Position numbers and translations under genes: made by a program. Under the pieces are notes generated by a model. The model saw nothing but the letters and a program-made list of their open reading frames with translations, was not told the origin of the DNA and did no database searches. Of a stretch of DNA of 64,000 nucleotides, positions 18,311 to 26,952 are shown one piece after another. Source of the DNA: Litorimonas sp964511495 (GTDB lineage: Bacteria; Pseudomonadota; Alphaproteobacteria; Caulobacterales; Maricaulaceae); assembly GCA_964511495.1 (NCBI GenBank), contig CAZEFT010000003.1:140885-204884 (forward strand), written 5' to 3'. Position 1 is the first letter of the stretch; each line of letters opens with the position of its first letter.

Positions 18311-19531
18311 TTATTTTAACAGAGACGGCACATCACCTACCTGCCCTGAGGCTTGTTGCATGAAAAACCCTTTCAACGCGTCCGTCTCATTCACCATAGA
18401 CAGGCCTAGCCGGAGGAAATGCCCAATGGTTTTGGCTATAGGGCGACTAAGCGGACCTTTCGGGTTCTCGTAGAGAGCGCTTAAACCATCCGTCGCAGCC
18501 GCAAGGCTTGTAACATCCACTTTCCGCCATGCCGCATAGTCGCCAAGAACTGCACCGCCAATATCTCGACCCAAAGATACTGCTTCATGCAAAACATCGT
18601 ACAACGCCGCCACGTCACGAAGCCCTAAATTCAAACCCTGCCCCGCCAAAGGATGAATGACATGCGCGGCATCCCCAACCAAAACCATACGCGTACCGAC
18701 ATAGTCCTGCGCCAATTGTAATCGCAGCGGGTAAGACTGCCGCGGCGCGGGACTGTTCAACTCGCCCAAATGGAGCCCAATACGCAGGGACAGTTCCGCC
18801 AGAAAAGTCTCTTCATCCAAAGCGCAAGCAGCGTCGACAGCCTGCGCTTTGTCACTCCAGACAATTTGGCTGCGTTGTCCGGTCAAAGGTAAAACAGCTA
18901 AGGGGCCTCCAGGGAGAAAGCGCTGCAAAGCTAAACTATCATGTGGCAGGCTGTGCGAAATCGTTGTGACTAAAGCCTTTTGGCCATAATCGCGACCGTC
19001 TGTGGCAATGCCCGCTGCATCCCGAATGGCCGAATTGGCTCCATCAGATGCAATCAATAAGCGAGCCTTTACAATATCTTTGTCCAACCGCCCACTGACC
19101 CCTGAAACATCATGTGTCAGACCCGTTATTCTCCGCGGCGCAAAAATAGAGATGTTTGCAGCCTCCGAGACGGCGCCCCACACCGCTTGCGATAAGGGCG
19201 TGCTCTCCACCATTTTTGCAACGAATTCAGCGCCTTCTGAACCAAAATGTAATCGCCAAGCAGGCTCCTCCCCAATCGGGCCGTCAGTGATCAACATATC
19301 CCGCATGGGTTGGAGAAAGGCCTCGATGTCGAGATTTAGCGCTTTGAGCAAATTAAGAGAACCCGGCGTCAATGCAAAAGCCCGCCCATCACGAGACAAG
19401 TTGTTTTGGTCGAATAAATCACGACCATCAACCAACGCAATTGATAGGGATTCTTTTTGCGCACAGGCAAGAGCCGTGATTTGTCCAATCAGCCCGCCGC
19501 CAACAATCAGAATGTCAAATTCATGTCTCAC
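18311..19531 (-). CDS. FAD-dependent monooxygenase, UbiH/COQ6 family
   Basis: 406 residues from a GTG start with a GAGAG ribosome site. The N-terminal dinucleotide motif G-G-G-L-I-G is near 11-16, and the second FAD motif G-D-A-A-H-V-I-H-P-L-A-G-Q-G-L-N-L-G is near 290, as in ubiquinone-ring hydroxylases. The expected role is aerobic hydroxylation of the ubiquinone ring. Alphaproteobacteria use UbiL, UbiM and UbiH variants with different positional specificity, so the exact member is not named. Divergent from xthA with 93 bp between. Confidence 0.85.
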   Translation of the reverse strand: MRHEFDILIVGGGLIGQITALACAQKESLSIALVDGRDLFDQNNLSRDGRAFALTPGSLNLLKALNLDIEAFLQPMRDMLITDGPIGEEPAWRLHFGSEGAEFVAKMVESTPLSQAVWGAVSEAANISIFAPRRITGLTHDVSGVSGRLDKDIVKARLLIASDGANSAIRDAAGIATDGRDYGQKALVTTISHSLPHDSLALQRFLPGGPLAVLPLTGQRSQIVWSDKAQAVDAACALDEETFLAELSLRIGLHLGELNSPAPRQSYPLRLQLAQDYVGTRMVLVGDAAHVIHPLAGQGLNLGLRDVAALYDVLHEAVSLGRDIGGAVLGDYAAWRKVDVTSLAAATDGLSALYENPKGPLSRPIAKTIGHFLRLGLSMVNETDALKGFFMQQASGQVGDVPSLLK

Positions 19532-19624
19532 AAGAGCTCTCTATCACAGATTATTCCAACCAACAGCGAGAATTCTGCGGCATTTAGGGTTACAATTCAT
19601 CGGCGCAAAGGGTATTTGACTGTC

Positions 19625-20467
19625 ATGAAAATTAAACTTGCCACTTGGAATATTAACTCCGTGCGTTTGCGCCTTCCTCAGGTCTTACGGTTCTTGGAAG
19701 AAGAAGCGCCTCACATTCTTGGTTTGCAGGAAATAAAGTGTCAGGAAGAGCAGTTTCCTTTCGAAGCTTTCCGAGAGGCGGGCTATGAGTATATCGAGGT
19801 CGCGGGACAAAAAGGCTATCATGGTGCGGCGACGCTTTCCAAACTGCCAATGGAACGTCTGCCCACTACATTTTGTCCCTTGGGTCACGCGCGCCACGTC
19901 AGCACCCGCGTGATTGCCAAAGGGGATGATTGCAATCAAGATTTTGAATTTCACAATTTTTATGTTCCTGCCGGCGGAGATGTGGCCGATCCGGAAATCA
20001 ATGATAAGTTCAAGCATAAGCTGGATTTCTTGGCCGCAATGAACCAATACTTTTCCGAGCGTTTCAAGAAAGGTGATGATCAGCAGGTTCTCGTCGGGGA
20101 TTTTAATATCGCCCCTCATGAAAATGACGTCTGGTCACATAAGCAGCTTTTAAAGGTTGTCAGCCACACACCTTTAGAGGTCGGCATATTGAAAGACCTT
20201 CAAAACACACATGATTTTACCGATACATCCCGCCTGTTGCGCGAAGATGACGAAAAGCTTTATAGCTGGTGGTCTTATCGCGCGCGTGACGTCATGAAAT
20301 CAAATCGTGGACGCCGCCTCGACCATATATGGGTCAGCCCTGCTCTGAAGCCTTGTGTAGAGAAAGTCGGACGGGGCGGACATAAAATTCACGTCCCTTG
20401 CAGAATTTGGGAAAAACCGTCGGATCACGTCCCTATGACACAGATTATGGAACTGACCGACTTATAG
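19625..20467 (+). CDS. xthA: Exodeoxyribonuclease III (AP endonuclease)
   Basis: 280 residues from the ATG at 19625; the open frame extends further upstream, but the conserved start M-K-I-K-L-A-T-W-N fixes the site. Family motifs are present: W-N-I-N-S-V-R, L-Q-E-I-K-C-Q (metal-binding Glu), G-D-F-N-I-A-P, R-L-D-H-I-W and the final S-D-H-V-P. It acts in base-excision repair at abasic sites. It ends 6 bp inside the convergent YhhN gene. Confidence 0.93.
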   Translation: MKIKLATWNINSVRLRLPQVLRFLEEEAPHILGLQEIKCQEEQFPFEAFREAGYEYIEVAGQKGYHGAATLSKLPMERLPTTFCPLGHARHVSTRVIAKGDDCNQDFEFHNFYVPAGGDVADPEINDKFKHKLDFLAAMNQYFSERFKKGDDQQVLVGDFNIAPHENDVWSHKQLLKVVSHTPLEVGILKDLQNTHDFTDTSRLLREDDEKLYSWWSYRARDVMKSNRGRRLDHIWVSPALKPCVEKVGRGGHKIHVPCRIWEKPSDHVPMTQIMELTDL

Positions 20468-21103
20468 CGGTGTCACAGAAAGGGCGAATAAGGCCTGTGA
20501 ACCAAAATAAAAAGGCGTGATGATAAGGGCGTTCTTCGGAGACGGCTTAACAAACCTGTCCCGCGCCACAAACATATCCGAGAGGGCAAAGAAGATTGCG
20601 GCCAGAACAAAATATTTATGTGTGCCGACAAAGTCCGTCTGCAAAGCATAGACCAACATGGCGGATATGATCAGCGTATAAAGCCCAACAGACCAAACCA
20701 TATCTTTGGGTAATTTAGATTTTAAAAAATAAAATGTGGCCAAGCCCGTCATTAATCCAAAAGCCCAAGACCCGAAATAAACCCATACTGACAAATTTTG
20801 AGATATAATTTGCTTAGCCGCTAATATGTAAAGAACATGCCCGATGGCGAAAGCGACCATGCCGGTTTTAAAAAAAGAGTGGTTGTTACGGGACAGTAAG
20901 AAAACATCACCAATGGCACATGCAATCAATGCCACAAAAATCAATCGGCCGAAATCTGTGTCCAACGCACCGAATTGTATCGCTAATAAGAGAAAGCCTA
21001 ATGCTGAGAGCGGCTTGAAAAAATATTGGGCGCGTTTGTCCTGTTTTAATTCTGCCGCCATGAGCGCCAGAACAATTAATAGATAGAGGCCCACAAGGAT
21101 CAT
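20462..21103 (-). CDS. YhhN/TMEM86 family membrane protein
   Basis: 213 residues with about eight hydrophobic helices. Conserved features of the YhhN (lysoplasmalogenase) family are F-K-P-L-S near the start, G-D-V-F-L-L in the middle and F-A-I-G-H-V-L-Y. Eukaryotic members hydrolyse lysoplasmalogens; bacterial roles are mostly unproven, so substrate is open. Same strand as the downstream-encoded response regulator gene, from which it is separated by 14 bp. Confidence 0.8.
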   Translation of the reverse strand: MILVGLYLLIVLALMAAELKQDKRAQYFFKPLSALGFLLLAIQFGALDTDFGRLIFVALIACAIGDVFLLSRNNHSFFKTGMVAFAIGHVLYILAAKQIISQNLSVWVYFGSWAFGLMTGLATFYFLKSKLPKDMVWSVGLYTLIISAMLVYALQTDFVGTHKYFVLAAIFFALSDMFVARDRFVKPSPKNALIITPFYFGSQALFALSVTPL

Positions 21104-21117
21104 TGTGGAGAGTAAAC

Positions 21118-21825
21118 CTATTCCAAGGCCAGTCGATAGCCGCCCGGCTCAGTCATCAATAAGGTCGCAATCCCTTTTTCTGGCTCGATTTTTTGGCGCA
21201 ACCGATAGACATGGGTTTCAAGTGTATGCGTTGTGACACCTGAATTATAACCCCAAACCTCTTCGAGCAATTCCTCTCTCGCTACCGGCTTACCCCCTGC
21301 CCTATAGAGATATTTCAAAATATTTGTCTCTTTTTCCGTGAGACGAATATCACGGACGGGGCGACCTCCCTCTTCTTGAGGCGGCGTTAAGCGTTTGAAA
21401 GCCGGCTTGAAAGCATAAGGCCCGATTTGGAAAATCGCATCTTCGCTCTGTTCGAAACTTCGCAAATGGGCTCGCAAACGCGCTAGAAGAACGGAAAACC
21501 GAAAAGGCTTAGTGACATAATCATTGGCGCCAGAGTTCAACCCCAGAATTTCATTCATTTCTCCGTCATTCCCTGTCAACATGACAATCGGTGCCGCAAT
21601 CCCGCCCTTACGCATCAATTCGCATGCTTCTGTACCCAACATATCAGGCAAATCGACATCCAGAATGATCAAATCGAAAGTTTGGTTTTTTGCAGCTTCG
21701 ATTCCCAAAGTTGCCGTTCCGACATCATAGGTTTCAAATTCATCATAGACGGCAAATTGTTCCACCAATTCGCCTCGCAACATTTCGTCATCATCGACAA
21801 GCAAAATACGTTTCTTTACGGCCAT
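21118..21825 (-). CDS. OmpR/PhoB-family response regulator (orphan)
   Basis: 235 residues. The receiver domain (about 1-120) has acidic D-D-D near 10, the phospho-acceptor Asp in I-I-L-D-V-D-L-P-D and the Lys in V-T-K-P-F. The winged-helix effector domain (about 140-235) has L-T-E-K-E-T-N-I-L-K-Y-L and the recognition region T-H-T-L-E-T-H-V-Y-R-L-R-Q-K-I. No histidine kinase is nearby. It is divergent from a small L,D-transpeptidase gene, which may be a target. Confidence 0.9.
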   Translation of the reverse strand: MAVKKRILLVDDDEMLRGELVEQFAVYDEFETYDVGTATLGIEAAKNQTFDLIILDVDLPDMLGTEACELMRKGGIAAPIVMLTGNDGEMNEILGLNSGANDYVTKPFRFSVLLARLRAHLRSFEQSEDAIFQIGPYAFKPAFKRLTPPQEEGGRPVRDIRLTEKETNILKYLYRAGGKPVAREELLEEVWGYNSGVTTHTLETHVYRLRQKIEPEKGIATLLMTEPGGYRLALE

Positions 21826-21979
21826 AATATAGTCCTCAAAAGCCTCTTGGCTTCAAAACCTCAATCTCAAAATAATGAACGTAAGGCTTTGGGTTTAAAT
21901 TTGGTGTGTCTTATGGTGTTAGACTTTTTTATGCTAATCGCAGTTTATACAAATTGCATCACAAAAATGAGAGACTTTC

Positions 21980-22510
21980 GTGCAGACTGATCTAGAACTC
22001 ACCATTGATTGTCTTAATCGTGTCGCCACAATTGATGGACTGGTTTTGCCATGCCGTATCGGTCGGAAGGGGTGTATTGCGGATGCCAAAGGGCGGGAAG
22101 GTGATGAAAAAACACCTCAGGGCCACTATCATTTGCGATGGGGGTTTTATCGGGCTGATCGTTTGCCCAAACCCCCAAGCCATTCCCTTAGACCTTTAAC
22201 ATGGCGCGCATTAGACAATAATGACGCATGGTGCGATGCGCCGCAAAGTGCCGCCTATAATCGATTTATAAAATTACCCAATCACGAAAGTCATGAAGCT
22301 TTATGGCGCGAAGATGGGGCCTATGATATTATTTTGGTTATAAACCATAATGACAGTCCGCCTGTTTCTGGTCGAGGTAGTGCCGTCTTTATCCATATTG
22401 CGCAACCGGATGACAGACAAACATTGGGCTGTATTGCTTTTGCCCCCGAAGACATGGTTCAGCTTTTACCCTATTTACAGTCAGGTCTGCCCGTGAAAAT
22501 TCATCGCTAG
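21980..22510 (+). CDS. YkuD-type L,D-transpeptidase family protein
   Basis: 176 residues from a GTG start. The single YkuD domain has the catalytic pattern V-F-I-H-I-A ... T-L-G-C-I-A-F, with the nucleophilic Cys near 150. No signal peptide or membrane helix is evident, unlike classical periplasmic enzymes, so the location is unclear. Stand-alone proteins of this kind are common in alphaproteobacteria next to a response regulator and xthA. Expected chemistry is 3-3 cross-linking or lipoprotein attachment. Confidence 0.8.
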   Translation: MQTDLELTIDCLNRVATIDGLVLPCRIGRKGCIADAKGREGDEKTPQGHYHLRWGFYRADRLPKPPSHSLRPLTWRALDNNDAWCDAPQSAAYNRFIKLPNHESHEALWREDGAYDIILVINHNDSPPVSGRGSAVFIHIAQPDDRQTLGCIAFAPEDMVQLLPYLQSGLPVKIHR

Positions 22511-22518
22511 GTCAATAT

Positions 22519-23226
22519 TTAATCATAATCCCGTGCGCCAAACAGGGCCGAACCGACACGCACAGATGTCGCGCCCATTTCGATAGCCACTTCGAAGTCA
22601 CCACTCATGCCCATAGAAAGATGTGTCACACCCAACGCCTCGGCCTGTTTTTTCAATAACCAAAAATGGGGTGATGGCGCTTCCTTGAGTGGCGGAATAC
22701 ACATCAGACCCGCAGGCTCAAATTCATAATCCTCCCTCATCGTTTTGATGAAGTTCGGAAGGTCTTGGGGTAAAACACCTGACTTTTGCGGCTCTTCCCC
22801 TGTATTCACCTGCACGAAAAGCCTCGGGAGAGTTTTACCCTTATCTCTCACTTTGGCCAAAGATTTGAGAAGTTTCTCTCTATCAACCGTTTCAATGACG
22901 TCGAACAGGTCAACAGCATCTTCGGTTTTTTTAGATTGCAAAGGACCAATCAAGCGAAGTTCTATTGCCTCACGGTGTTTGGAAAAACGCTCCCCCCATC
23001 GAGCTTGAGCTTCTTGCACGCGATTTTCCCCGAAAACAACTTGGCCCGTCGTCAACATCTCGGAAATACGCGCATCGGGTTGAACTTTGCTAACGGCCAC
23101 CAATGAAACTTCATCAGCCTTGCGCCCTGCCCGCTTGGCAGCTTGCTCTATTCGCGCCATAATCCCCGCGTGTTTATCCGAAATGGGTTGGGCATCATCT
23201 ATATGAGAAGAAGTTTTATCTGACAT
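22519..23226 (-). CDS. YggS-family pyridoxal phosphate homeostasis protein
   Basis: 235 residues. Conserved segments include V-S-L-V-A-V-S-K-V-Q (PLP lysine), F-G-E-N-R-V-Q-E and the C-terminal L-S-M-G-M-S-G-D-F-E-V-A-I-E. The protein binds PLP and buffers the cofactor pool. The ATG at 23226 has a GGGGA ribosome site, and its start codon shares the CATG at 23224-23227 with the divergent ThiE-like gene. A later ATG at 23160 is the alternative start. Confidence 0.9.
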   Translation of the reverse strand: MSDKTSSHIDDAQPISDKHAGIMARIEQAAKRAGRKADEVSLVAVSKVQPDARISEMLTTGQVVFGENRVQEAQARWGERFSKHREAIELRLIGPLQSKKTEDAVDLFDVIETVDREKLLKSLAKVRDKGKTLPRLFVQVNTGEEPQKSGVLPQDLPNFIKTMREDYEFEPAGLMCIPPLKEAPSPHFWLLKKQAEALGVTHLSMGMSGDFEVAIEMGATSVRVGSALFGARDYD

Positions 23227-24229
23227 GACGTCCCCATACAAAGTCTGGCCCGGTTTGCAAAGCCACCCTTTGGGTGAAGCAGCTTTGGCTTTACGGGTAC
23301 AATATGAAGCCTTGAAAAAGCCACCAACGCGCCTGTCTCCGCTCATTGCCATGAGCGACCCTGAACGGACGCCAGATATTTTGTCATGGGCAAAAAGCCT
23401 GCCGGAGCATTGCGCCGTAATTTATCGGTTCCATAAATTCGATAAGGGCCTCGCCAAAAATTTACGCGCGCTCACTAAAAAACGGCATCAACAACTTTTA
23501 ACTCGACAAACCTTGATAGATACTCACCCTGACAGTTCTTGTGATGGCCATCATTTTATTCGAAATACTGATTTGGCGGTGCTTTCAAAATTCGCGGCAT
23601 TATACCCGGAAAAGCTTTTGACACTGGCAGCCCTGAAAGAGGGACATTATCAAAGCCCTCTTCCCCCTCTCGATGGTTTATTCGTATCCTCTACCTTTCC
23701 CAGCCAAAGTCCGAGCGCTGGCGAGCCTATTGGTGTAGATACTTTAAGAAAAAAAGCTGAAAGTTTAGACGCGCCAGTCTTTGCTTTAGGCGGTGTCACC
23801 CTCGAGACCGTAAAGCAACTCACTCAGACAAAGATTGCAGGCATTGCCTGTGTTGGGGCGCTCAACAGTCAAATAGAGAAAAGCCTAATAAAAGAACAGA
23901 AGGTCAAATTTATGGATAAGCTGAAAATCTCTAAAACTATCACCGACGACACAATTCAATTTGTGGCTACCCTGGCCGATGTTTCAGACAAGGCCGTTTT
24001 AGATATGAGGCTGATGTCTAAAGGCGTTTATAATGCTTATCATACCGGCGTACCAAAAAGCATGGGTGGAAAGGGGGTTGGGACAGCGCTGGTGAAGACT
24101 ATGGTCGAGGACGCCTCAATAGAAGGATATAAAATTCATCCAGGCTGCCCTTTTGTGGCTATCTGGTTCAAACGCAAACCCGAATGGGCAGAAATGGCGG
24201 CAGAGAACCCCGCTCTTTACAAACGCTGA
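23225..24229 (+). CDS. Thiamine-phosphate-synthase-like domain fused to COG2388 acetyltransferase
   Basis: 334 residues in one open frame. Residues about 40-215 resemble ThiE/TenI: a start segment P-L-I-A-M-S-D-P-E-R-T-P-D, D-G-L-F-V-S-S-T-F-P in the middle, and A-L-G-G-V ... I-A-C-V-G-A-L at the end. Residues 230-334 match the short COG2388/NATD1-type GNAT domain, with V-P-K-S-M-G-G-K-G-V-G-T-A-L-V and H-P-G-C-P-F-V. An AGAAGG ribosome-site-like sequence lies 8 nt before an in-frame ATG at 23912 (Met230), so the second domain may also be made alone. The true ThiE activity is not established; the N-terminal half is divergent. Confidence 0.75.
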   Translation: MTSPYKVWPGLQSHPLGEAALALRVQYEALKKPPTRLSPLIAMSDPERTPDILSWAKSLPEHCAVIYRFHKFDKGLAKNLRALTKKRHQQLLTRQTLIDTHPDSSCDGHHFIRNTDLAVLSKFAALYPEKLLTLAALKEGHYQSPLPPLDGLFVSSTFPSQSPSAGEPIGVDTLRKKAESLDAPVFALGGVTLETVKQLTQTKIAGIACVGALNSQIEKSLIKEQKVKFMDKLKISKTITDDTIQFVATLADVSDKAVLDMRLMSKGVYNAYHTGVPKSMGGKGVGTALVKTMVEDASIEGYKIHPGCPFVAIWFKRKPEWAEMAAENPALYKR

Positions 24230-24254
24230 GGCCTGTATTGAGAGCGGGTTCAGA

Positions 24255-26111
24255 CTAGAACTTAAACCCGCCTTCAACAAACAGCGCTGTTGCTTTTTCC
24301 GTCTGCGCTTCTGTCAAAACCCCGTTAAAGCCGAGTGTTTCACGCTCAATATATTGCGCGCCGGCGCCGAGCGTGAACTTGTTGAAGTCGTAAGTGACGC
24401 CCGCCAGAATTTGATCCGAAACCAAATTGACATTCTCATCCTTGGCGTGGCCGTAACCTACCGTAAAACCAAGCGCAGAAGGCTTCCATGTGGCCCCAAT
24501 ATCCCAAGCTTCGTAATCGCCATTGGCGAGGCCATTGTTAGATTTGAGGAATGAGCCACCCAAAGTGATATCCATCCACGAAACCTCTGCCCCCGCATTA
24601 TAGCTGTGCAGATCATCCAATCCAGCGAAGCCGCCTTGCACTTGTCCTGTCGCATAAGTGGCGGTGGCTTCGACTTTCAGTCCGTTCTGGAAGGTTCTGT
24701 CCAAAGCCAGGCCCACTTCGAAAATATCTTGCAAATCAGCAGACAAGGTTCCCGTTCCGTCATCGCGTTTGACACAATAATCAACGCCGCAAGCGCGGGC
24801 ATTGGGCGCGTAAGACCCGCCAATTTGTACGCCAACGCCGACAGTATCACCCAAAAGCCTCGGGCTTGTATAAGTAATCTTCTCGGCAAAGCCTGAAGCA
24901 TCATTCGCTGTTTTTACACTGTCCAAGCCGGTATAATCCGTTGGAGAGTTTGAGGCTCCAACCGCCAGAAGCGAAGGGGCGCCGAGACTGAAGAGATAAG
25001 CGGCACCATCATCCCGCCCTATTGTGAAATCACCATAGGCACTACGCAAGAAGAGGTGAGCACTTTCCAAGGCCACTTCCGTCTCTTTCGCATCATCTGT
25101 ACCGAAACTGTAAAAGCGGGATGTGTGGCCCCGCAAGGATGTGGAGGTTCCGCCAATCAGGACAGAAGAACATCCAGCTTCTGTCGGAGGGCACTCAGCT
25201 AGCCGGCCACCAAAACCCCGTCTGAATTTGTCATATTGTGCGCGACCTTCCAAATTAATGCCGTATTCATAGCCGGAGTCCGTGACGGCGCTGATTTCAA
25301 ATGTGGCCTTGGCGTCACCAATATAAGAGTCGTCCCAATCCGATGTGGTCCCGTCATCACGGTTTACACCGGCTGCGCCGCCTTTGATAAAGCCGCTAAA
25401 GAGCGTTCGAAGGTTGCGAAGGCCCAACTTATCTGCCCAACCTTGTTTTTGCGAATAAGGCCCTGTTGAATAGGGCCCTGAATGGGGCGGAGCCGAAGGA
25501 TCCGGTGCGGATGAAGGAGGATACGATGATGGAGGGTAGGAAGAAGTCGGGTAAGGCGATGTTTGATAGGCTTGACTTGGCCCTGAACGTTGGATTTGCT
25601 CCGGTGCATAAGGGTCATTTGTCTGCCTATAGCTCTGGCGAGCGAAAGGCGAGTTTGAGTCAGTCGGACTTGATTCATAAGTAACAGAAGGAGAGGTTCC
25701 TTCAGAAGGTGGCGTATAATCATATGATGATCCGACACTGCCCGTATCATAGCGCGGTTGTGTAAAATCAGCCGGTGGAGTCGACGCTGCATTTGGAGGT
25801 GTTGAACGACCTTGTGAATATGGCATCGGAGATGACGGTAAATATGATGGCGCAGACGCAGGCGGAACAGAAGAGCCGGAGATAGAAGAAGGCGGGATAT
25901 AGGGGGCGGATTGAGGTGGTTGGCTTGTGGGTGCAGAGGGTTGGCTGTTTTGCGGCATTTCCCAAGCCTGCTTCTTTTTCTTTGACGCAAAAGGAGACTG
26001 CGCACTGGCAATCGTCATGGTGCCGAGTGCGGCGACGATAATCGGGCCGAGCACATAAGAAAGCCGAGGGGCAAACCGCTTGGGTTCTTCTGGAAGCTGT
26101 CTGTAAGGCAT
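24255..26111 (-). CDS. Outer-membrane porin with long Pro/Ser/Tyr-rich N-terminal region
   Basis: 618 residues from the ATG at 26111, which has an AAGGA ribosome site; an upstream extension to 26177 lacks one. A signal-anchor-like hydrophobic segment ends near Ala-Ser-Ala-Gln. A disordered stretch of roughly 190 residues follows, rich in Pro, Ser, Tyr and Gln with repeated S-S-Y-P-P units. The C-terminal 370 residues alternate in beta-strand fashion and end in Phe (G-G-F-K-F), the signal for BAM insertion. They resemble the Gram-negative porin_4/OmpC-like families. Permeated solute is unknown. Confidence 0.8.
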   Translation of the reverse strand: MPYRQLPEEPKRFAPRLSYVLGPIIVAALGTMTIASAQSPFASKKKKQAWEMPQNSQPSAPTSQPPQSAPYIPPSSISGSSVPPASAPSYLPSSPMPYSQGRSTPPNAASTPPADFTQPRYDTGSVGSSYDYTPPSEGTSPSVTYESSPTDSNSPFARQSYRQTNDPYAPEQIQRSGPSQAYQTSPYPTSSYPPSSYPPSSAPDPSAPPHSGPYSTGPYSQKQGWADKLGLRNLRTLFSGFIKGGAAGVNRDDGTTSDWDDSYIGDAKATFEISAVTDSGYEYGINLEGRAQYDKFRRGFGGRLAECPPTEAGCSSVLIGGTSTSLRGHTSRFYSFGTDDAKETEVALESAHLFLRSAYGDFTIGRDDGAAYLFSLGAPSLLAVGASNSPTDYTGLDSVKTANDASGFAEKITYTSPRLLGDTVGVGVQIGGSYAPNARACGVDYCVKRDDGTGTLSADLQDIFEVGLALDRTFQNGLKVEATATYATGQVQGGFAGLDDLHSYNAGAEVSWMDITLGGSFLKSNNGLANGDYEAWDIGATWKPSALGFTVGYGHAKDENVNLVSDQILAGVTYDFNKFTLGAGAQYIERETLGFNGVLTEAQTEKATALFVEGGFKF

Positions 26112-26353
26112 AATGATCCTTAAAATTCCCGTTAGCGTCCGCATAGCCTGACAAGTCCCGATAACAGGCCATCGCAACGCGTTAACCTTTTGTTTGCACT
26201 CCGCTTCCCTAAAAAATGGTTAACAAAGATTAAAACCTCCCATTTTATGGGCTATTTTGGCGTGAGACTTTCGCGCTTTCCTGCAAAGAGAGGCTAGTCC
26301 CGTCAAATTTTTCGGGTATAAGCCGCAAAAGACTTTTTCTTCGGAGTTCGTGA

Positions 26354-26815
26354 ATGTCATCGAAACTTAAACGCCCACTTCTGCTTAGTGTCGCGACTGC
26401 CTTGATTTTGGCCCCGGCCCTGTCTGCCTGCTCCACATTTTCAGGTAGTAAAAAAGCCGAGCGAGCCGCCGCGGCCGCACAGGCCCCCAATATGGGTGTG
26501 AACTCTTATTTGTGGCGTGCCTCTCTCGAAACCCTCAACTTCATGCCTTTGGAGCAAGTTGATCCATTTGGTGGTGTTATCGTCACGGATTGGTATGCGT
26601 CGGCCGAAGCCCCGACCGAACGGTTTAAAGCTAATGTCTATATTCTGGACACCGGCTTACGGGCCGATGCTTTAAAAGCGTCCATCTTCAAACAAACACG
26701 TGGCCCTAATGGCTGGGAAGATGCCGCAGTGGATGCCGATACGGCCCGTCAAATCGAGAATGCCATTCTCACTCGCGCGCGTGAGCTTTATATCGCTACG
26801 GTCGATGCCTCTTAA
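26354..26815 (+). CDS. DUF3576 domain lipoprotein
   Basis: 153 residues with a signal peptide and lipobox L-S-A-C (Cys near 26). The body contains N-S-Y-L-W-R-A-S-L-E-T-L-N-F-M-P-L and D-P-F-G-G-V-I-V-T-D-W-Y, diagnostic of alphaproteobacterial DUF3576. The family typically precedes leuS-lptE-holA, as here, suggesting an envelope role linked to LPS transport, but function is unproven. A terminator follows. Confidence 0.9.
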   Translation: MSSKLKRPLLLSVATALILAPALSACSTFSGSKKAERAAAAAQAPNMGVNSYLWRASLETLNFMPLEQVDPFGGVIVTDWYASAEAPTERFKANVYILDTGLRADALKASIFKQTRGPNGWEDAAVDADTARQIENAILTRARELYIATVDAS

Positions 26816-26844
26816 GATTGAACCTTAAAACTTAAGAATTTCGG

Positions 26845-26877
26845 TCCCGACGCTTGATACAAGCCGTCGGGATTTTT
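26845..26877 (+). terminator. Rho-independent terminator after the DUF3576 gene
   Basis: TCCCGACG plus CTTG pairs with CAAG plus CGTCGGGA with one bulged C and a 3-nt loop (26845-26872). A run of five T follows. Confidence 0.8.
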
Positions 26878-26952
26878 ATTGGAAGCGTAATCATATTGTA
26901 TATCATGTCCGTGGCGTGAATGACGCGGATTTAAAAAGAATGAGAGTTCACA

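Noticed and set aside
25364..26011. Arg/His/Leu-rich minus-strand frame of 215 codons inside the porin gene
   Set aside because: It is a frame shadow of the repetitive Pro/Ser/Tyr-coding region and has no domain features.
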